Below are positions 35,090 through 45,269 of a stretch of 64,000 nucleotides of DNA, in pieces. The translations under genes were made by a program, and so were the position numbers. The stretch lies in NCBI GenBank assembly GCA_016744295.1, contig JADGEQ010000018.1, positions 62,001 to 126,000 on the forward strand. Direction: 5' to 3'. A model generated the notes under the pieces. That model saw only the letters and a program-made list of their open reading frames with translations, ran no database searches and was not told the origin of the DNA. How positions within the stretch are numbered: the stretch's first letter is position 1; every line of letters begins with the position of its first letter. This DNA comes from Desulfobacteraceae bacterium. Lineage in GTDB: Bacteria > Desulfobacterota > Desulfobacteria > Desulfobacterales > Desulfobacteraceae.

Positions 35090-36559
35090 TCATTGGCATG
35101 GTAAATTAAAACTGAAACAACTGCCCTTACCATCCTCGGAGGTTACAATGATTTGCCTTTTATGAAGCCGTATGATTTGGTTTGTTATGGCAAGCCCCAG
35201 GCCTGAATGGGCATCCTTCCCTTTTCTTCCTTTGTCGGAATGATAAAACCGTTCAAAGATGTGGGGAATTTCTTCCTTTGAAATCCCCCGGCCGGTGTCG
35301 CGGATGTTGACGATAAGATCATTATCGCAAAGGATTTGGATACCTACCATCCCATGTTCGGGTGTGTAATGGAGCGCATTTTCAATCAGGTTCTCAAAGA
35401 CTCTTTCCACAAGGGAAATATCTGCCACGGCAAAGGGCAGGGGGGTCTCAAACTGTGTTTCAAGGCGGATCTGTTTATCTTGTGCCAGGAGTATAAATTT
35501 TTGAACAACATCCTGGGCAAGCTCCTGGAGATTGAAGGGCTCCGGAAGGGTTTTCATTTCGGGCGATTCCAGTTTTGCAAGTTCAAGCAATTCGTTCACC
35601 AGGGTGTTGAGTCGCTGGCAATGGGTGATTGCAATTTCAAGGTAGTCTCTTCTTTCTTCCGAAGAATACTGATTCTCCTTGATCAGCAGGGTTTCAATAT
35701 ATCCCTGGAGGGTTGCAAGGGGGGTTCTTAAATCATGGGAAACATTGGCCACCAGTTCCCTGCGCATTTTATCCGACAACTTCAATGCAACCATTTGGAT
35801 CTCAATTCGAGTGGCCATATCCTTGAATGTTGATCCTAGACGATCAATTTCATCCAAAAAATTAGGTTTGGAAGGGACCGGAAAATCAAAGGGTTCCACA
35901 GAATCACCCCGTTTGAATGCATCCACCACCCGGGCCAGTTTTTTTAACCTTCCGGTCAAAAGGGCAAACAGCAAAAGACCGGTAATCAATGCAAACAAAA
36001 GACCGGCAAATATCATCCAGGCACTGAGCTGAAGAATATAACTGCCTTTTAATTTTTGAACAGCAGAATCATACTGCTCTCCTCCTAAAATAACATAGAG
36101 ATATCCCTCAAGATTTCCCTTGCGTTCTATGGGGGCTGCTGAAAAAACTTTTCTGCGGGTCAGGCTTTTGGGGTCATCTCCTTGAAAGGGCCGGGTAAAT
36201 TTTTTGTCTAAATATCGGTTGATTGGGGCTAAATCAACAAATATTCTTTTGACGCTCCCCCTTGGCGCTGAATAGGTTAATATTTTTCCCTTTGTGTCCA
36301 AAAGATATATTTCGATTCCAGGGTTGATGACCATCAGCATGTGAAAAATATCTCTTAAGGCCTCCTGATCAACTTTCCCTTCCTTCATCAGAAGCCGTTC
36401 TTTTACAATCTGTCTGGCAAGGTTGGTATTGAGTTTCTGGTTTACCTCCTGTTGGTACATATCCGTTGAAAAAACGGTAATTCCAATGAAAATTAAACCC
36501 ACAATTAAAAAAAGCAGAGCAAGCCCGGCTGCAATCTTTGAATATAGGGATTTAAACAT
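35090..36559 (-). CDS. Two-component sensor histidine kinase (HAMP type)
   Basis: About 489 residues from the ATG at 36559 (an in-frame start at 36601 would overlap the regulator gene). Membrane helix 1 near 7-30, periplasmic loop (about 35-180) with no named fold, membrane helix 2 near 185-215, HAMP, then dimerisation domain with His in ANVSHDLRTPLATLQGYIE and ATPase domain with VFENLIENALHYTP, RDTGRGIS and HSGLGLAI. All kinase motifs intact; classical PhoR/BaeS-like layout without receiver. Cognate regulator is the gene just upstream; msrAB lies just downstream. It probably senses an envelope oxidant or a damaged-protein signal. Confidence 0.9.
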   Translation of the reverse strand: MFKSLYSKIAAGLALLFLIVGLIFIGITVFSTDMYQQEVNQKLNTNLARQIVKERLLMKEGKVDQEALRDIFHMLMVINPGIEIYLLDTKGKILTYSAPRGSVKRIFVDLAPINRYLDKKFTRPFQGDDPKSLTRRKVFSAAPIERKGNLEGYLYVILGGEQYDSAVQKLKGSYILQLSAWMIFAGLLFALITGLLLFALLTGRLKKLARVVDAFKRGDSVEPFDFPVPSKPNFLDEIDRLGSTFKDMATRIEIQMVALKLSDKMRRELVANVSHDLRTPLATLQGYIETLLIKENQYSSEERRDYLEIAITHCQRLNTLVNELLELAKLESPEMKTLPEPFNLQELAQDVVQKFILLAQDKQIRLETQFETPLPFAVADISLVERVFENLIENALHYTPEHGMVGIQILCDNDLIVNIRDTGRGISKEEIPHIFERFYHSDKGRKGKDAHSGLGLAITNQIIRLHKRQIIVTSEDGKGSCFSFNLPCQ

Positions 36560-36575
36560 AGCATTCCATTGACGT

Positions 36576-37286
36576 CTAATTTTCCTTAAACTTGTAGCCA
36601 ACTCCCCAAACCGTCAGTATATAATCCGGCTGGGCTGGATTTGTTTCTATCTTTGACCTGAGACGGTTAATATTTGAGTTAACCGTGTGTTCATATCCAT
36701 CATGACCATATCCCCAGACTTTGTCTAAAAGCTGGGTTCGATTAAAAACTCTTCCAGGATGCTTTGCAAAAAAATAGAGCAAATCAAACTCCTTGGCGGT
36801 TAGATCGATTGATTTCTCTTTGATGCGCACTGTTCTTTTTTCAAAATCAATCATCAGATCATCAACAATCAGTTTCAGGTGACTTTTTTCCCCGGAATTG
36901 CCCGAACCCAAGGTTTCAATGCGACGGAAAATGGCCTTGATTCTGGCAATGAGTTCCCGGATGCTAAAGGGCTTTGTAACATAATCATCTGCGCCCAATT
37001 CCAAGCCTAAAATCCTGTCTATTTCCGATGACTTGGATGTGAGCATTAAAACCGGGGTTAAAATATTATTCTGCCGCAGTTTTTTTAAAATTTCAATACC
37101 GTCCATTCCCGGCAGCATGATATCAAGAATGATCATATCATAGACTGTGTTTACCGCTTTTTTATATCCCTGTCGGCCATGGGCACATAACTCAACATGC
37201 CAGGACTGATCCTTCAGGTGGATTTCAAGGAGATCTGCCAAATCCCCATTGTCTTCAACTACTAATATATTTTTTCCCATGTCCAT
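36576..37286 (-). CDS. OmpR-family response regulator
   Basis: 236 residues. Receiver domain (about 5-118) with acidic pocket VVEDN, phospho-acceptor Asp in MIILDIMLPGMDG, Thr/Ser and Lys in VTKPFS. C-terminal winged helix (about 140-233) with LTAKEFDLLYFFAKHPG and RTQLLDKVWGYGHDG, EHTVNSNINRLRSKIE. Transcribed with the kinase, 16 nt apart. Such regulators bind tandem direct repeats at 11-bp steps, as found upstream of msrAB at 35001-35039. Confidence 0.93.
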   Translation of the reverse strand: MDMGKNILVVEDNGDLADLLEIHLKDQSWHVELCAHGRQGYKKAVNTVYDMIILDIMLPGMDGIEILKKLRQNNILTPVLMLTSKSSEIDRILGLELGADDYVTKPFSIRELIARIKAIFRRIETLGSGNSGEKSHLKLIVDDLMIDFEKRTVRIKEKSIDLTAKEFDLLYFFAKHPGRVFNRTQLLDKVWGYGHDGYEHTVNSNINRLRSKIETNPAQPDYILTVWGVGYKFKEN

Positions 37287-37332
37287 AAATGTCTCTCACT
37301 GTAACTTGGCTTATATTTCCACATAAAATTAT

Positions 37333-37947
37333 TTATTTGATGAATGGTTTTATCAACAACCAGGAGGGCATGGATAATCCATAGTGGATTGAAGCCGCGC
37401 GCAGCCCAAAGATAAGACCCACGGAGAGAATATTGCTCAAGGCAAAGGAGGGGACAAAATAAATCAGAGTGGAATAAAAAACACATCCGACCAGAATCGG
37501 TGTGGCATAGAATTCAGTTCTCATTAATAAATTGGGCCGATCTGACAATACATCCCGTATGATACCCCCGCCGATACTGGTAAAAAGGCCCATGATGATG
37601 GCGATGGGGGCGATGTGACCCAGGGCAAGGGATTTGTCAATGGCCTGGATACTGAACAATGCCGCACCCATGGCATCAAGATAAAGCAGGAGCTGGTAGG
37701 TGCTGCTAAAGAATCTGTAGATCCAAAAAGCGGTTAGAGAGGTGGCGGCTGCCACCCAGACATAGGTGAAATCATCCATCCAGAAAACAGGAACACCAAG
37801 GGTGATATCCCTGATGGTCCCGCCCCCCAGAGCGGTTACTACGCCCAGTACAACAAGCCCGAATATATCATGAACTTTATTGCTGGCGGCAAGAACGCCT
37901 GTTATGGCAAAAACTGCAATGGATATCTGACCAAATGTATATTCCAC
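37333..37947 (-). CDS. YicG/TRIC-family (UPF0126) membrane protein
   Basis: About 204 residues, seven hydrophobic helices. Two tandem repeats each carry the glycine-rich GG(T/I)IRD motif (LGGGTIRDITLG and IGGGIIRDVLSD), the hallmark of this family, which is related to TRIC cation channels and includes glycine transporters. A GTG at 37947 with AGGAAT upstream was chosen; the reading from 38001 adds 18 residues not typical of the family. Not overlapping the regulator gene downstream and probably independent of it. Confidence 0.8.
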   Translation of the reverse strand: MEYTFGQISIAVFAITGVLAASNKVHDIFGLVVLGVVTALGGGTIRDITLGVPVFWMDDFTYVWVAAATSLTAFWIYRFFSSTYQLLLYLDAMGAALFSIQAIDKSLALGHIAPIAIIMGLFTSIGGGIIRDVLSDRPNLLMRTEFYATPILVGCVFYSTLIYFVPSFALSNILSVGLIFGLRAASIHYGLSMPSWLLIKPFIK

Positions 37948-38259
37948 GGATATTCCTAAAAATAATGATTTTTTAAGATATAATGTATTCTTTTGTAACA
38001 ATCAAGTCCCTGGTAATTAGAACCCGGGGCAATGGAAAATCACAGGGCAATTGAACCTTCAAAATGGGAGACGGATAGGCGAAAGGACAGGCGAATAAGA
38101 TTATTTTCTTTTAAATCGGGTGGTTTTCTGGCAAGATACCAGGCGGTAGAATTTCTGGGGAGCATACAAAAAAAATATCAGACAGTCATCGTTGTGTTGT
38201 ACGAGGTGGTATAGTTGCAACTGTATCCTGGCACGGATGGGAAAGAGGAGAGTCTTTTG

Positions 38260-41200
38260 GTGGAAAGGGGAAAAAAAATAAGTATCCTGCTGGGGATTGT
38301 TTGCGGGATTTTCCTGATCTTTGTCTGGGGTGCTTCCCTTTTTCTGGAAAGCAGGTTTTCCCAAGATTTTTTTCTGGATCTTATAAATGATTCAATTCCC
38401 GGCCATATCACCTTTGAGAAAATGGAGCTGGCTGTTTTTGCCGGCCAGGTTGATATGGAAGGACTTCTTATCCGGGGACCCAACAGAGAAAAGTTGGCCC
38501 GTGTAGAAAAAGTGAGTCTTAATTTGTCCTGGATACGCTTGTTGTCAGGAGAAATCCGTTTGTCTTCAATCTTTTTGGATTCTCCTGCATTTGATCTGAG
38601 CCTTTCGGAAGAGGGTTCCTTCAACCTTTTGTCTGCATTTGTTTTTTCCGGTCCCTCTCGTGTAAATAAGAAGGATTCCCATGAAATCCCCTTGAATATT
38701 CTGGCGAATGAATTCGTTTTAAACAAAGGAACCATCCGATTTAAAATGCCGGGCAGCGGTTTGGACCTTTTGGCTGAAGGCATGGATATCCTGATTTCAG
38801 ATGCCAACCTTTTCAATGAATCTGCCCGCCTTAGCCTGAATGTTAAGACAGGGAATATGACGTACCAGGGGCGGGAGGAGGTTGTAGTTGAACCCTTTCG
38901 CATCCAGGCGGATCTTAAGGGGGGCGGGTTGGATAATATTTTTATTCAGACCAATACCAGGGGGGTTGATATGGAGATCCAGGGCCGTATCAAAAATGTT
39001 TTTACGACGCCTTTTTTGGATCTTACTCTGGGGGCCGGGGTCGCACTGGAACAGGCAGCCAGAGCTGGGGGAATGGAGAAGATGTTTCCCCGGGGTAAGA
39101 TTCAGGCGGATCTGTCGGTCAAAGGATCTCTTGATTTCCCCGAGGTGAAGGCTGCCCTCCTTTCTGAATCTATTGAGTTTAATAAGGTTTCCATCCGGAA
39201 TTTTGCACTTTACTGGGAGATGAAGGAGGGGGTGGTGACGATGCTGCCCTCTGGTTTGTCTTCTAATTTTGGAAACCTGTCCATGGATGGTGAAATGAAC
39301 CTTAATAAGGCATTCCCCAAGGGGTTTCAGGCTGGTTTTGATCTGAACGAACTTTTCTATGGGGTGAATGCTGCTCTGGATGGGCTGCCCTTGTCAGCTC
39401 TGGATGGGATGTCTCCCTCCCAAAAAGGCCTACTGACGGGCCGGATAAAATTTGCAGGCAAAGGGATTGTTCCTGAACAGCTAGGGGCTGATATCACAGC
39501 GTCGATAACCGCAACGAATCTTTGGGTCGAAGGAATGCCGGAACCCATGGAGGATATCAATATTTTGGTGGACATGAACCTTGATCGTACCGTTGCAGGG
39601 ATAAAATCAATTCGATTGGATACGCCGGGGATTGTTATGACAGGTCAGGGTCGGGTGGATATCCCAGCCAGGCACCTTTCCTGCCACCTTGATCTTGGGG
39701 CGGATGATCTTGGGTTGCTGGACAGGCTTACCCGTGTTCGGGGAGGGGGAAGGGGCCGGGTGTCCATGGATATTGACGGGCCTTTTTTGAGTCCTACCGT
39801 CTCCCTGTCAGCCACGGGTTCCAATCTGAAAATTAACGAATTTTTTGCGGAAAAACTCAATCTTCTGGTAGGGGGCCGCCTGGGAGATCCCATTGCCAAG
39901 GGTGAGATTGCTGGGCAATCCCTTTTTTTTAACCAGACGCGGCTTGGGGATGCCCGCGCAATAATGGGATTTGCCAATGGGATTCTGGAGTTAGAAAGCT
40001 TTCAATTGGCCCAGGGAAAATCTTTGATATCAGGAGAAGGCAGACTCGGGATTTTAGATGAAAACTTTGCCTTGATTTCGGATCCGGATATCCAGCTGGC
40101 CTTGACCCGGGGGTCTGTTTTTCTGGAAGATTTCTTTGAAAACATGACCGGCTGTATTTTTCTTGGGGGTAAGGTTCAAGGACACCCTTCCGATTTGGAG
40201 GGTATTTTAACGGCGGATGGAAATTTCCTCGGGATTGGGGATGGAAATGAAGATGGGGATGGAGAGCAAGTGAATGGTGGGGTATTGTCCCTGAACCTTG
40301 CGGCCGGGGGCAGCGTTAATGATCTCGTGGTTAACGGCAGACTGGGTATACAAAAGCTTGTTATTCTAGGTGAAGACCAGAATCCGGTTGACCTTGTGAT
40401 TGAATTTAAAAACAGGCGTTTGGGGATAAAAGGAGATATGGAACCGGCCATTGAGGGGCGTTATGATCTGGATACCGGGTTGTTTATGGCTGTCCTTGAT
40501 ATGGATGATCTTAACCTGTTCCCTTATTTTAGCCTCATGGGCCAGTCTCAATTTACCGGGGCCATTACCGGCAGGGTCCGGGTAGAAGGCCGGGCAGGTC
40601 AGCCGGAACAGATACGCGGGTCTGGTGATTTTCCTAAAATTATGATTGATTTTGCAGATAAACCCTTCATCCGGATAGAGGATGCGGGTTTGGCCTTTGA
40701 AGAGGGGCAGTTGCAGCTTTTGCCGACACAGGTTTCCCTATTGGAAAAGAGCCGTATCACGGTTAAAGGTCAGGGGGATATGGGGGGTGATCATGGGGGA
40801 AAACTCGATTTTGAGGCCCGGGGTGAGATCCCTTTAGGGCTTGTCAATTCTTTGGTAAAGGAGGTTGAATCTGCAACAGGTGTGGTTCGGGTCCACGCTT
40901 TCCTCAAAGGAAGCCTCGCTGATCCACGGTTTTTTTGGGATTTTGGCTTTGATGGACTGGGGCTTTCTGTGGATGGGCTTGAACAGGATTTCAAGAATAT
41001 GGAGGGCCGGGTTAGGGTTACCCCGGACAAAATTGAAATCCTGGGGGTTAAGGGGTATCTGGACCAGGGCCGGTTTGATCTTGGGGGCAGTGTGACATTA
41101 GAAGAGGGGACTGCCAAAACCGTTGATTTGAAGATGAATGCCCACCAGCTGAATTTTGATATTCCGGACCTAATGGAGGTGAGTCTGAATTGCAGTCTTA

Positions 41201-42087
41201 ATTTGGCCGGCAGGAGACCTGCTTTAGATTTGACCGGTGAAATCACACTGCTTGGGGGCAGATACCACAAGGATGTGGAATTGAATCTTCTTACCGCGGC
41301 TACCCAGAGGACAAGAGAAATTAAACCTTTGGAGGAAAAAAAATGGGAGTTTTTGCAAACCATTGGTTTGAATGTTCATATCAGCCGGCGGGACCCCCTG
41401 CTGGTGGACAATAACCTTGCCTACCTTGAGGTGAGTCCTGATGTAACCATTAAGGGGACAGGGGCAACTCCTATCCTGGTTGGCCGGGCCCAGGTGGATT
41501 CCGGTCGTATCCATTTTCAACAAGCTGAATTTGAAGTGAAAAAGGGGGTGATTGATTTTATCAATCCCTATAAAATTGAGCCCTCCATAGAGATTGAGGG
41601 TGAAACAGAGATCCGGGACTGGACCATTACCCTTGCCGTTTCAGGCACCCCGGATAATCTGGAATTTAAGTTTTCTTCCAACCCCCCGGAGCAACACGCG
41701 GATATCCTCTCTTTGATTGCCTTTGGCAAGACCACCCGGGAGCTTCGGACGGCAGATAATGGGGGGGGATTTGCCCCCGAACAGCTCCTTGCCAGAATGG
41801 CGGCCGATTCCCTGCAAAAAAGTTTAAAAGATGCCACTGGGTTGGAACATATCGAGATCAATACAACGGATACCCAAAATTTCGGTTCTGATGGGGTCAA
41901 TCTGAGTGTCGGGACGGATTTGTCCCGGCAGATCAGCATAAAGTATGGAGTGGATGTTCGAAACGGGGAAACGGTTCAGCGGGTAACCACCTACTATCAT
42001 CTGCTTGAACATCTTTTGATGAGCGGATACCAGGATACGGGGGGGAAATTTGGCGGTGAACTCAAATATCGGCTGGAATTCAGATGA
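38260..42087 (+). CDS. TamB-like translocation/assembly module protein
   Basis: 1275 residues. One N-terminal membrane anchor (KKISILLGIVCGIFLIFVWG), then a very long beta-rich, AsmA-like periplasmic body, and a C-terminal DUF490/TamB domain (about the last 250 residues: QAEFEVKKGVIDFINPYKIE, LEHIEINTTDTQNFG, final KYRLEFR). TamB proteins form a hydrophobic groove that bridges the inner and outer membranes, with roles in outer membrane protein assembly and phospholipid movement. GTG at 38260 is preceded by GAGGAG at 9 nt; an in-frame TTG at 38215 is weaker. The Omp85 partner follows 66 nt after the stop, the reverse of the E. coli tamA-tamB order. Confidence 0.88.
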   Translation: MERGKKISILLGIVCGIFLIFVWGASLFLESRFSQDFFLDLINDSIPGHITFEKMELAVFAGQVDMEGLLIRGPNREKLARVEKVSLNLSWIRLLSGEIRLSSIFLDSPAFDLSLSEEGSFNLLSAFVFSGPSRVNKKDSHEIPLNILANEFVLNKGTIRFKMPGSGLDLLAEGMDILISDANLFNESARLSLNVKTGNMTYQGREEVVVEPFRIQADLKGGGLDNIFIQTNTRGVDMEIQGRIKNVFTTPFLDLTLGAGVALEQAARAGGMEKMFPRGKIQADLSVKGSLDFPEVKAALLSESIEFNKVSIRNFALYWEMKEGVVTMLPSGLSSNFGNLSMDGEMNLNKAFPKGFQAGFDLNELFYGVNAALDGLPLSALDGMSPSQKGLLTGRIKFAGKGIVPEQLGADITASITATNLWVEGMPEPMEDINILVDMNLDRTVAGIKSIRLDTPGIVMTGQGRVDIPARHLSCHLDLGADDLGLLDRLTRVRGGGRGRVSMDIDGPFLSPTVSLSATGSNLKINEFFAEKLNLLVGGRLGDPIAKGEIAGQSLFFNQTRLGDARAIMGFANGILELESFQLAQGKSLISGEGRLGILDENFALISDPDIQLALTRGSVFLEDFFENMTGCIFLGGKVQGHPSDLEGILTADGNFLGIGDGNEDGDGEQVNGGVLSLNLAAGGSVNDLVVNGRLGIQKLVILGEDQNPVDLVIEFKNRRLGIKGDMEPAIEGRYDLDTGLFMAVLDMDDLNLFPYFSLMGQSQFTGAITGRVRVEGRAGQPEQIRGSGDFPKIMIDFADKPFIRIEDAGLAFEEGQLQLLPTQVSLLEKSRITVKGQGDMGGDHGGKLDFEARGEIPLGLVNSLVKEVESATGVVRVHAFLKGSLADPRFFWDFGFDGLGLSVDGLEQDFKNMEGRVRVTPDKIEILGVKGYLDQGRFDLGGSVTLEEGTAKTVDLKMNAHQLNFDIPDLMEVSLNCSLNLAGRRPALDLTGEITLLGGRYHKDVELNLLTAATQRTREIKPLEEKKWEFLQTIGLNVHISRRDPLLVDNNLAYLEVSPDVTIKGTGATPILVGRAQVDSGRIHFQQAEFEVKKGVIDFINPYKIEPSIEIEGETEIRDWTITLAVSGTPDNLEFKFSSNPPEQHADILSLIAFGKTTRELRTADNGGGFAPEQLLARMAADSLQKSLKDATGLEHIEINTTDTQNFGSDGVNLSVGTDLSRQISIKYGVDVRNGETVQRVTTYYHLLEHLLMSGYQDTGGKFGGELKYRLEFR

Positions 42088-42153
42088 ACCCATACTTGAC
42101 AATAGGCACCTGGTGCATGATAAAAATTGGTGGCAGATGATGGTGGGCAGAAG

Positions 42154-45006
42154 ATGATTCGGATCTGTAGTCATAATCGGGTCGCCCGCCTTAAACGGGT
42201 GATGGCAAGCCTTGTCCTGATTTTATTTGTCTTGCCCGGATTGAGTGCTGGTTCCGGTAAAAATTTCGGAGAAATAATTTCCCAAATTGACATTAATATT
42301 CTTGGTGCAAAGGGAGGAAACTGGGATTCCATGGCCAGAAATCTGATCCAGTTCAGTCCTTTGGATCTGTATGAGGTTGAACTGATGGAACAGGCCATTG
42401 GCCGTCTTGTGGATTCAAACCTTTTTCAATCCATTCATGTTCCGGATCCTTTAATGACGGCCCAGGGGTTAAAAATTGTTTTTGAGCTTGTTCCCTACGG
42501 ACGGATTAAGGATATCCGGGTTTACAATGCATTTCCCATGTTTGACCGGGAGGTGGTCAATGTCATGACCCTTTATAACGGGGATGCCTTTTCCCGGGAA
42601 AAACTTGATGAACAATCGAAGCGGGTGGTCATCTTGTTTAAGAAAAATGGATTTATTGATCCCAGGGTTACTCTGTCCGCCCAAAAAGATGTGGCAGATG
42701 GTAATTATGTGGTATCGGTTCATATTGATAAAGGGGAATTTTTCCATGTAAACAGGGTGGATATCGTCGGAAATCATCACTTTTCTTCATCCCGCCTGAA
42801 GTTGAGGACCAAAATTTGGAAATCTTCTGTCCTGTTCGGCAGTGCCAAACGATTTATCCGGAAACAGCTGGACAGGGATGTGAAAAATTTTATCGCATTT
42901 TACCGGGAAAAAGGGTTTGCAGATGTCAACATTAGTCCGGAAGTGATCATGGTCGGGGAAAAACAGGTAAATGTGGTATTTCATATTGAAGAAGGCCCCC
43001 AATACCAGCTTGTCTTTGACGGGAATGAACGGTTTTGGGATTATACCTTGAACAAAGAGATGACCCTGTCCAGGGAGGGAAATAAAAATAATTTTGCCCT
43101 CGGTAAAAGTATCCGCAATCTGGAACAAAAATATAGGGAAAAAGGATACCCCGATGTAAGGGTGTCCTCGGTGATAAAAGAAGGGGATCTGCCCCAGTCC
43201 CCCGTGAAACAGGTGACCCTAACCGTTAATGAAGGTCCGGAATATCTGGTCTCTAAAATTGATATCATTGGGAACCGTTTCATCTTGGAAAAAGAGATTT
43301 TCAAAAACATTCTGACCCGGATGCCAAGCCTTGGGAATCCGGGCATCTATGTTTCCAAAATCCTTGATCAAGACATCAATGCCATTCGGACGCTCTACCT
43401 CAAAGAAGGCTTCACCCGGACCCGGATTGATAAGCATGTTCGGATTTTAGATATTGTGGACCCGGACCTAGAGGATTCGGCCGGGGCGAGACGGCAGGTG
43501 GAGATTAAGATTGCCATTGATGAAGGCATTCAGACACGGGTTGACAGGGTTCGGTTTGAAGGCTTTTCTGGCCTGAACAAGGACATTGACAAGAGCATTG
43601 CCCAGAAATTGATTTCCCTGAAGCCGGGGCAGCCATTTCGGGAATATATGATCGAACATGATGAAAACAGCCTGGCCCAAAGAATTTCAGAACTGGGGTA
43701 TCCCAACAATAAAGTGACAACCACCATAACTTTCAGCCCTGACAGGTCCCGGGTCAATCTGGCCTACACGGTTTTGCCGGGGCCCCATGTAAAGATCGGA
43801 CAAATCTATTATGTGGGAAATTTCCGGACAAAAAAAACGATTCTTGACAATGAACTTAGGGTGACGCCGGGTGACCCCGTGTCCCTGGTAAAATTGCTGG
43901 AGAGCCGCATAAATATGATGGACCTTAATGCTTTGGATTCAGTGCGGCTCAGAACCATAGGCCTGAAACAAAATGCCCGGGAGGCGGATATCATTGTGGA
44001 GGTTGAGGAGAAAAAACCCTATTTTTTTGAAATGGGTACCGGGTATGATACCCAGCGTCATTTTTACCTTAATTCGGCAGTGGGGGATCATAATTTTTTG
44101 GGCCGTAACCTTGATCTTCAACTGGAAGGAGAGATCAGCCAGATCGGATATAAGGGAAATGTATCCCTATTGGAACCTCGGTTTTTGTCCACCCGGACCA
44201 GCTCCAGCACCCGGCTTTTTGGTGAAAAATCAGAAGAATTAAATAAGGATTTTGGAACCAGGGTTTATGGGGTTTCCCAGGATTTTTATCAGCAATTTTA
44301 TTCAAAAAAACTGATCATCAACCTAGGTCTTAAATATGAATCCAGAGAACAATACCGAACCCGGTTCAAGCCACTGACCCAGGCTGAAACCGAGCAATAC
44401 GAGCCAAGGCACATTATTTTGGCAAGTCCGGGGATTGTCTATCGGGCGACAGATTCCTATGTCCGACCCACAAAAGGCAGCTTTTCCTCTTTTCATGTGG
44501 ATATTTCAAAGGGAATTGATAATCATCTGGATGACCATATCAAGTACCGGCTGGATACCCGGTATTATTATGCCCTGTTTGAACCATTGGTGCTTGCCCT
44601 GCGTGGGCGGTACCGGTTTATTCACTCCTATGGGGATGGTAATTTTGTGGCGGAGGATCAATTGTGTTTTCTGGGGGGCACCGCAAGTGTTCGTGGTTTT
44701 GGCGAAAACCTTTTGCGCTATGATGCAGCCGGTCAGGCAATCGGAGGTCGGGAAACCATCCTCGGGAGTATCGAAGCCAGATATGATCTTGGAATGAATT
44801 TTGAAGCGACCGGGTTCTACGACATCGGAGCCGTCACAAAAACCCAGGGCAAAGACGGATCCGACGGGTTGCGCGATTCCGCTGGCATAGGACTTCGATA
44901 TCTTACCCCCATTGGGCCCATTGGGTTTTTATATGGCTGGAAACTTGATCCCCGGCCCGATGAAAGTGCCGGCAGTTTTCATTTTTCCATGGGGTATACT
45001 TTTTGA
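42154..45006 (+). CDS. Omp85-family outer membrane protein (BamA/TamA-like) with about seven POTRA domains
   Basis: About 950 residues. Signal peptide (VMASLVLILFVLPGLSAG). The periplasmic part (to about 600) can be divided into seven POTRA-like repeats, recognisable by recurring VDIVGNHHFSS, IDIIGNRFIL, VRFEGF and IYYVGNFRTKK strands, against three in TamA and five in BamA. The C-terminal beta barrel carries the conserved lid-loop motif VRGF in GTASVRGFGENLL and ends in aromatic F (GYTF), the barrel insertion signal. It works with the TamB-like protein encoded upstream, probably as one export/assembly unit. The start at 42154 is the best-placed ATG before the signal peptide, but 42127 (TTG) is possible. 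TGA is used as its stop. Confidence 0.88.
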   Translation: MIRICSHNRVARLKRVMASLVLILFVLPGLSAGSGKNFGEIISQIDINILGAKGGNWDSMARNLIQFSPLDLYEVELMEQAIGRLVDSNLFQSIHVPDPLMTAQGLKIVFELVPYGRIKDIRVYNAFPMFDREVVNVMTLYNGDAFSREKLDEQSKRVVILFKKNGFIDPRVTLSAQKDVADGNYVVSVHIDKGEFFHVNRVDIVGNHHFSSSRLKLRTKIWKSSVLFGSAKRFIRKQLDRDVKNFIAFYREKGFADVNISPEVIMVGEKQVNVVFHIEEGPQYQLVFDGNERFWDYTLNKEMTLSREGNKNNFALGKSIRNLEQKYREKGYPDVRVSSVIKEGDLPQSPVKQVTLTVNEGPEYLVSKIDIIGNRFILEKEIFKNILTRMPSLGNPGIYVSKILDQDINAIRTLYLKEGFTRTRIDKHVRILDIVDPDLEDSAGARRQVEIKIAIDEGIQTRVDRVRFEGFSGLNKDIDKSIAQKLISLKPGQPFREYMIEHDENSLAQRISELGYPNNKVTTTITFSPDRSRVNLAYTVLPGPHVKIGQIYYVGNFRTKKTILDNELRVTPGDPVSLVKLLESRINMMDLNALDSVRLRTIGLKQNAREADIIVEVEEKKPYFFEMGTGYDTQRHFYLNSAVGDHNFLGRNLDLQLEGEISQIGYKGNVSLLEPRFLSTRTSSSTRLFGEKSEELNKDFGTRVYGVSQDFYQQFYSKKLIINLGLKYESREQYRTRFKPLTQAETEQYEPRHIILASPGIVYRATDSYVRPTKGSFSSFHVDISKGIDNHLDDHIKYRLDTRYYYALFEPLVLALRGRYRFIHSYGDGNFVAEDQLCFLGGTASVRGFGENLLRYDAAGQAIGGRETILGSIEARYDLGMNFEATGFYDIGAVTKTQGKDGSDGLRDSAGIGLRYLTPIGPIGFLYGWKLDPRPDESAGSFHFSMGYTF

Positions 45007-45146
45007 CTATATTATTTTAGGTTCGGGCTTTTCTGATTTGATTATACCTGATTTAATTATACTGGGTTTGTGTGTAGATATTCTGTTTATTCCGGTTTTT
45101 TTTAAATTAAAAATCGAGTAAATATAGGTTTTTTCAATATAATAAG

Positions 45147-45175
45147 TTGACATTAAAGGTTATTCAGGCTAACTT
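45147..45175 (+). promoter_or_regulatory. Sigma-70-like promoter for the glutamate synthase gene
   Basis: TTGACA (45147-45152), 17-bp spacer, TAACTT (45170-45175). Predicted transcript start near 45182, giving a leader of about 155 nt that contains a terminator hairpin. Confidence 0.5.
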
Positions 45176-45226
45176 TTTTTAAAATTTATCTGCACAATGG
45201 CGTGCAAGTAAATTAAATTAAAAGAC

Positions 45227-45269
45227 AAAGGCGTCTATTCCGGCAGTATTTCCGGAGAGACGCCTTTTT
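45227..45269 (+). terminator. Strong intrinsic terminator in the glutamate synthase leader (possible attenuator)
   Basis: Stem AAAGGCGTCT (45227-45236) with AGACGCCTTT (45258-45267), inner CCGG/CCGG pairing, followed by T. It lies between a good promoter and the gene start (68 nt ahead of the ATG), so it could end upstream transcription or serve as attenuator. Confidence 0.75.
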
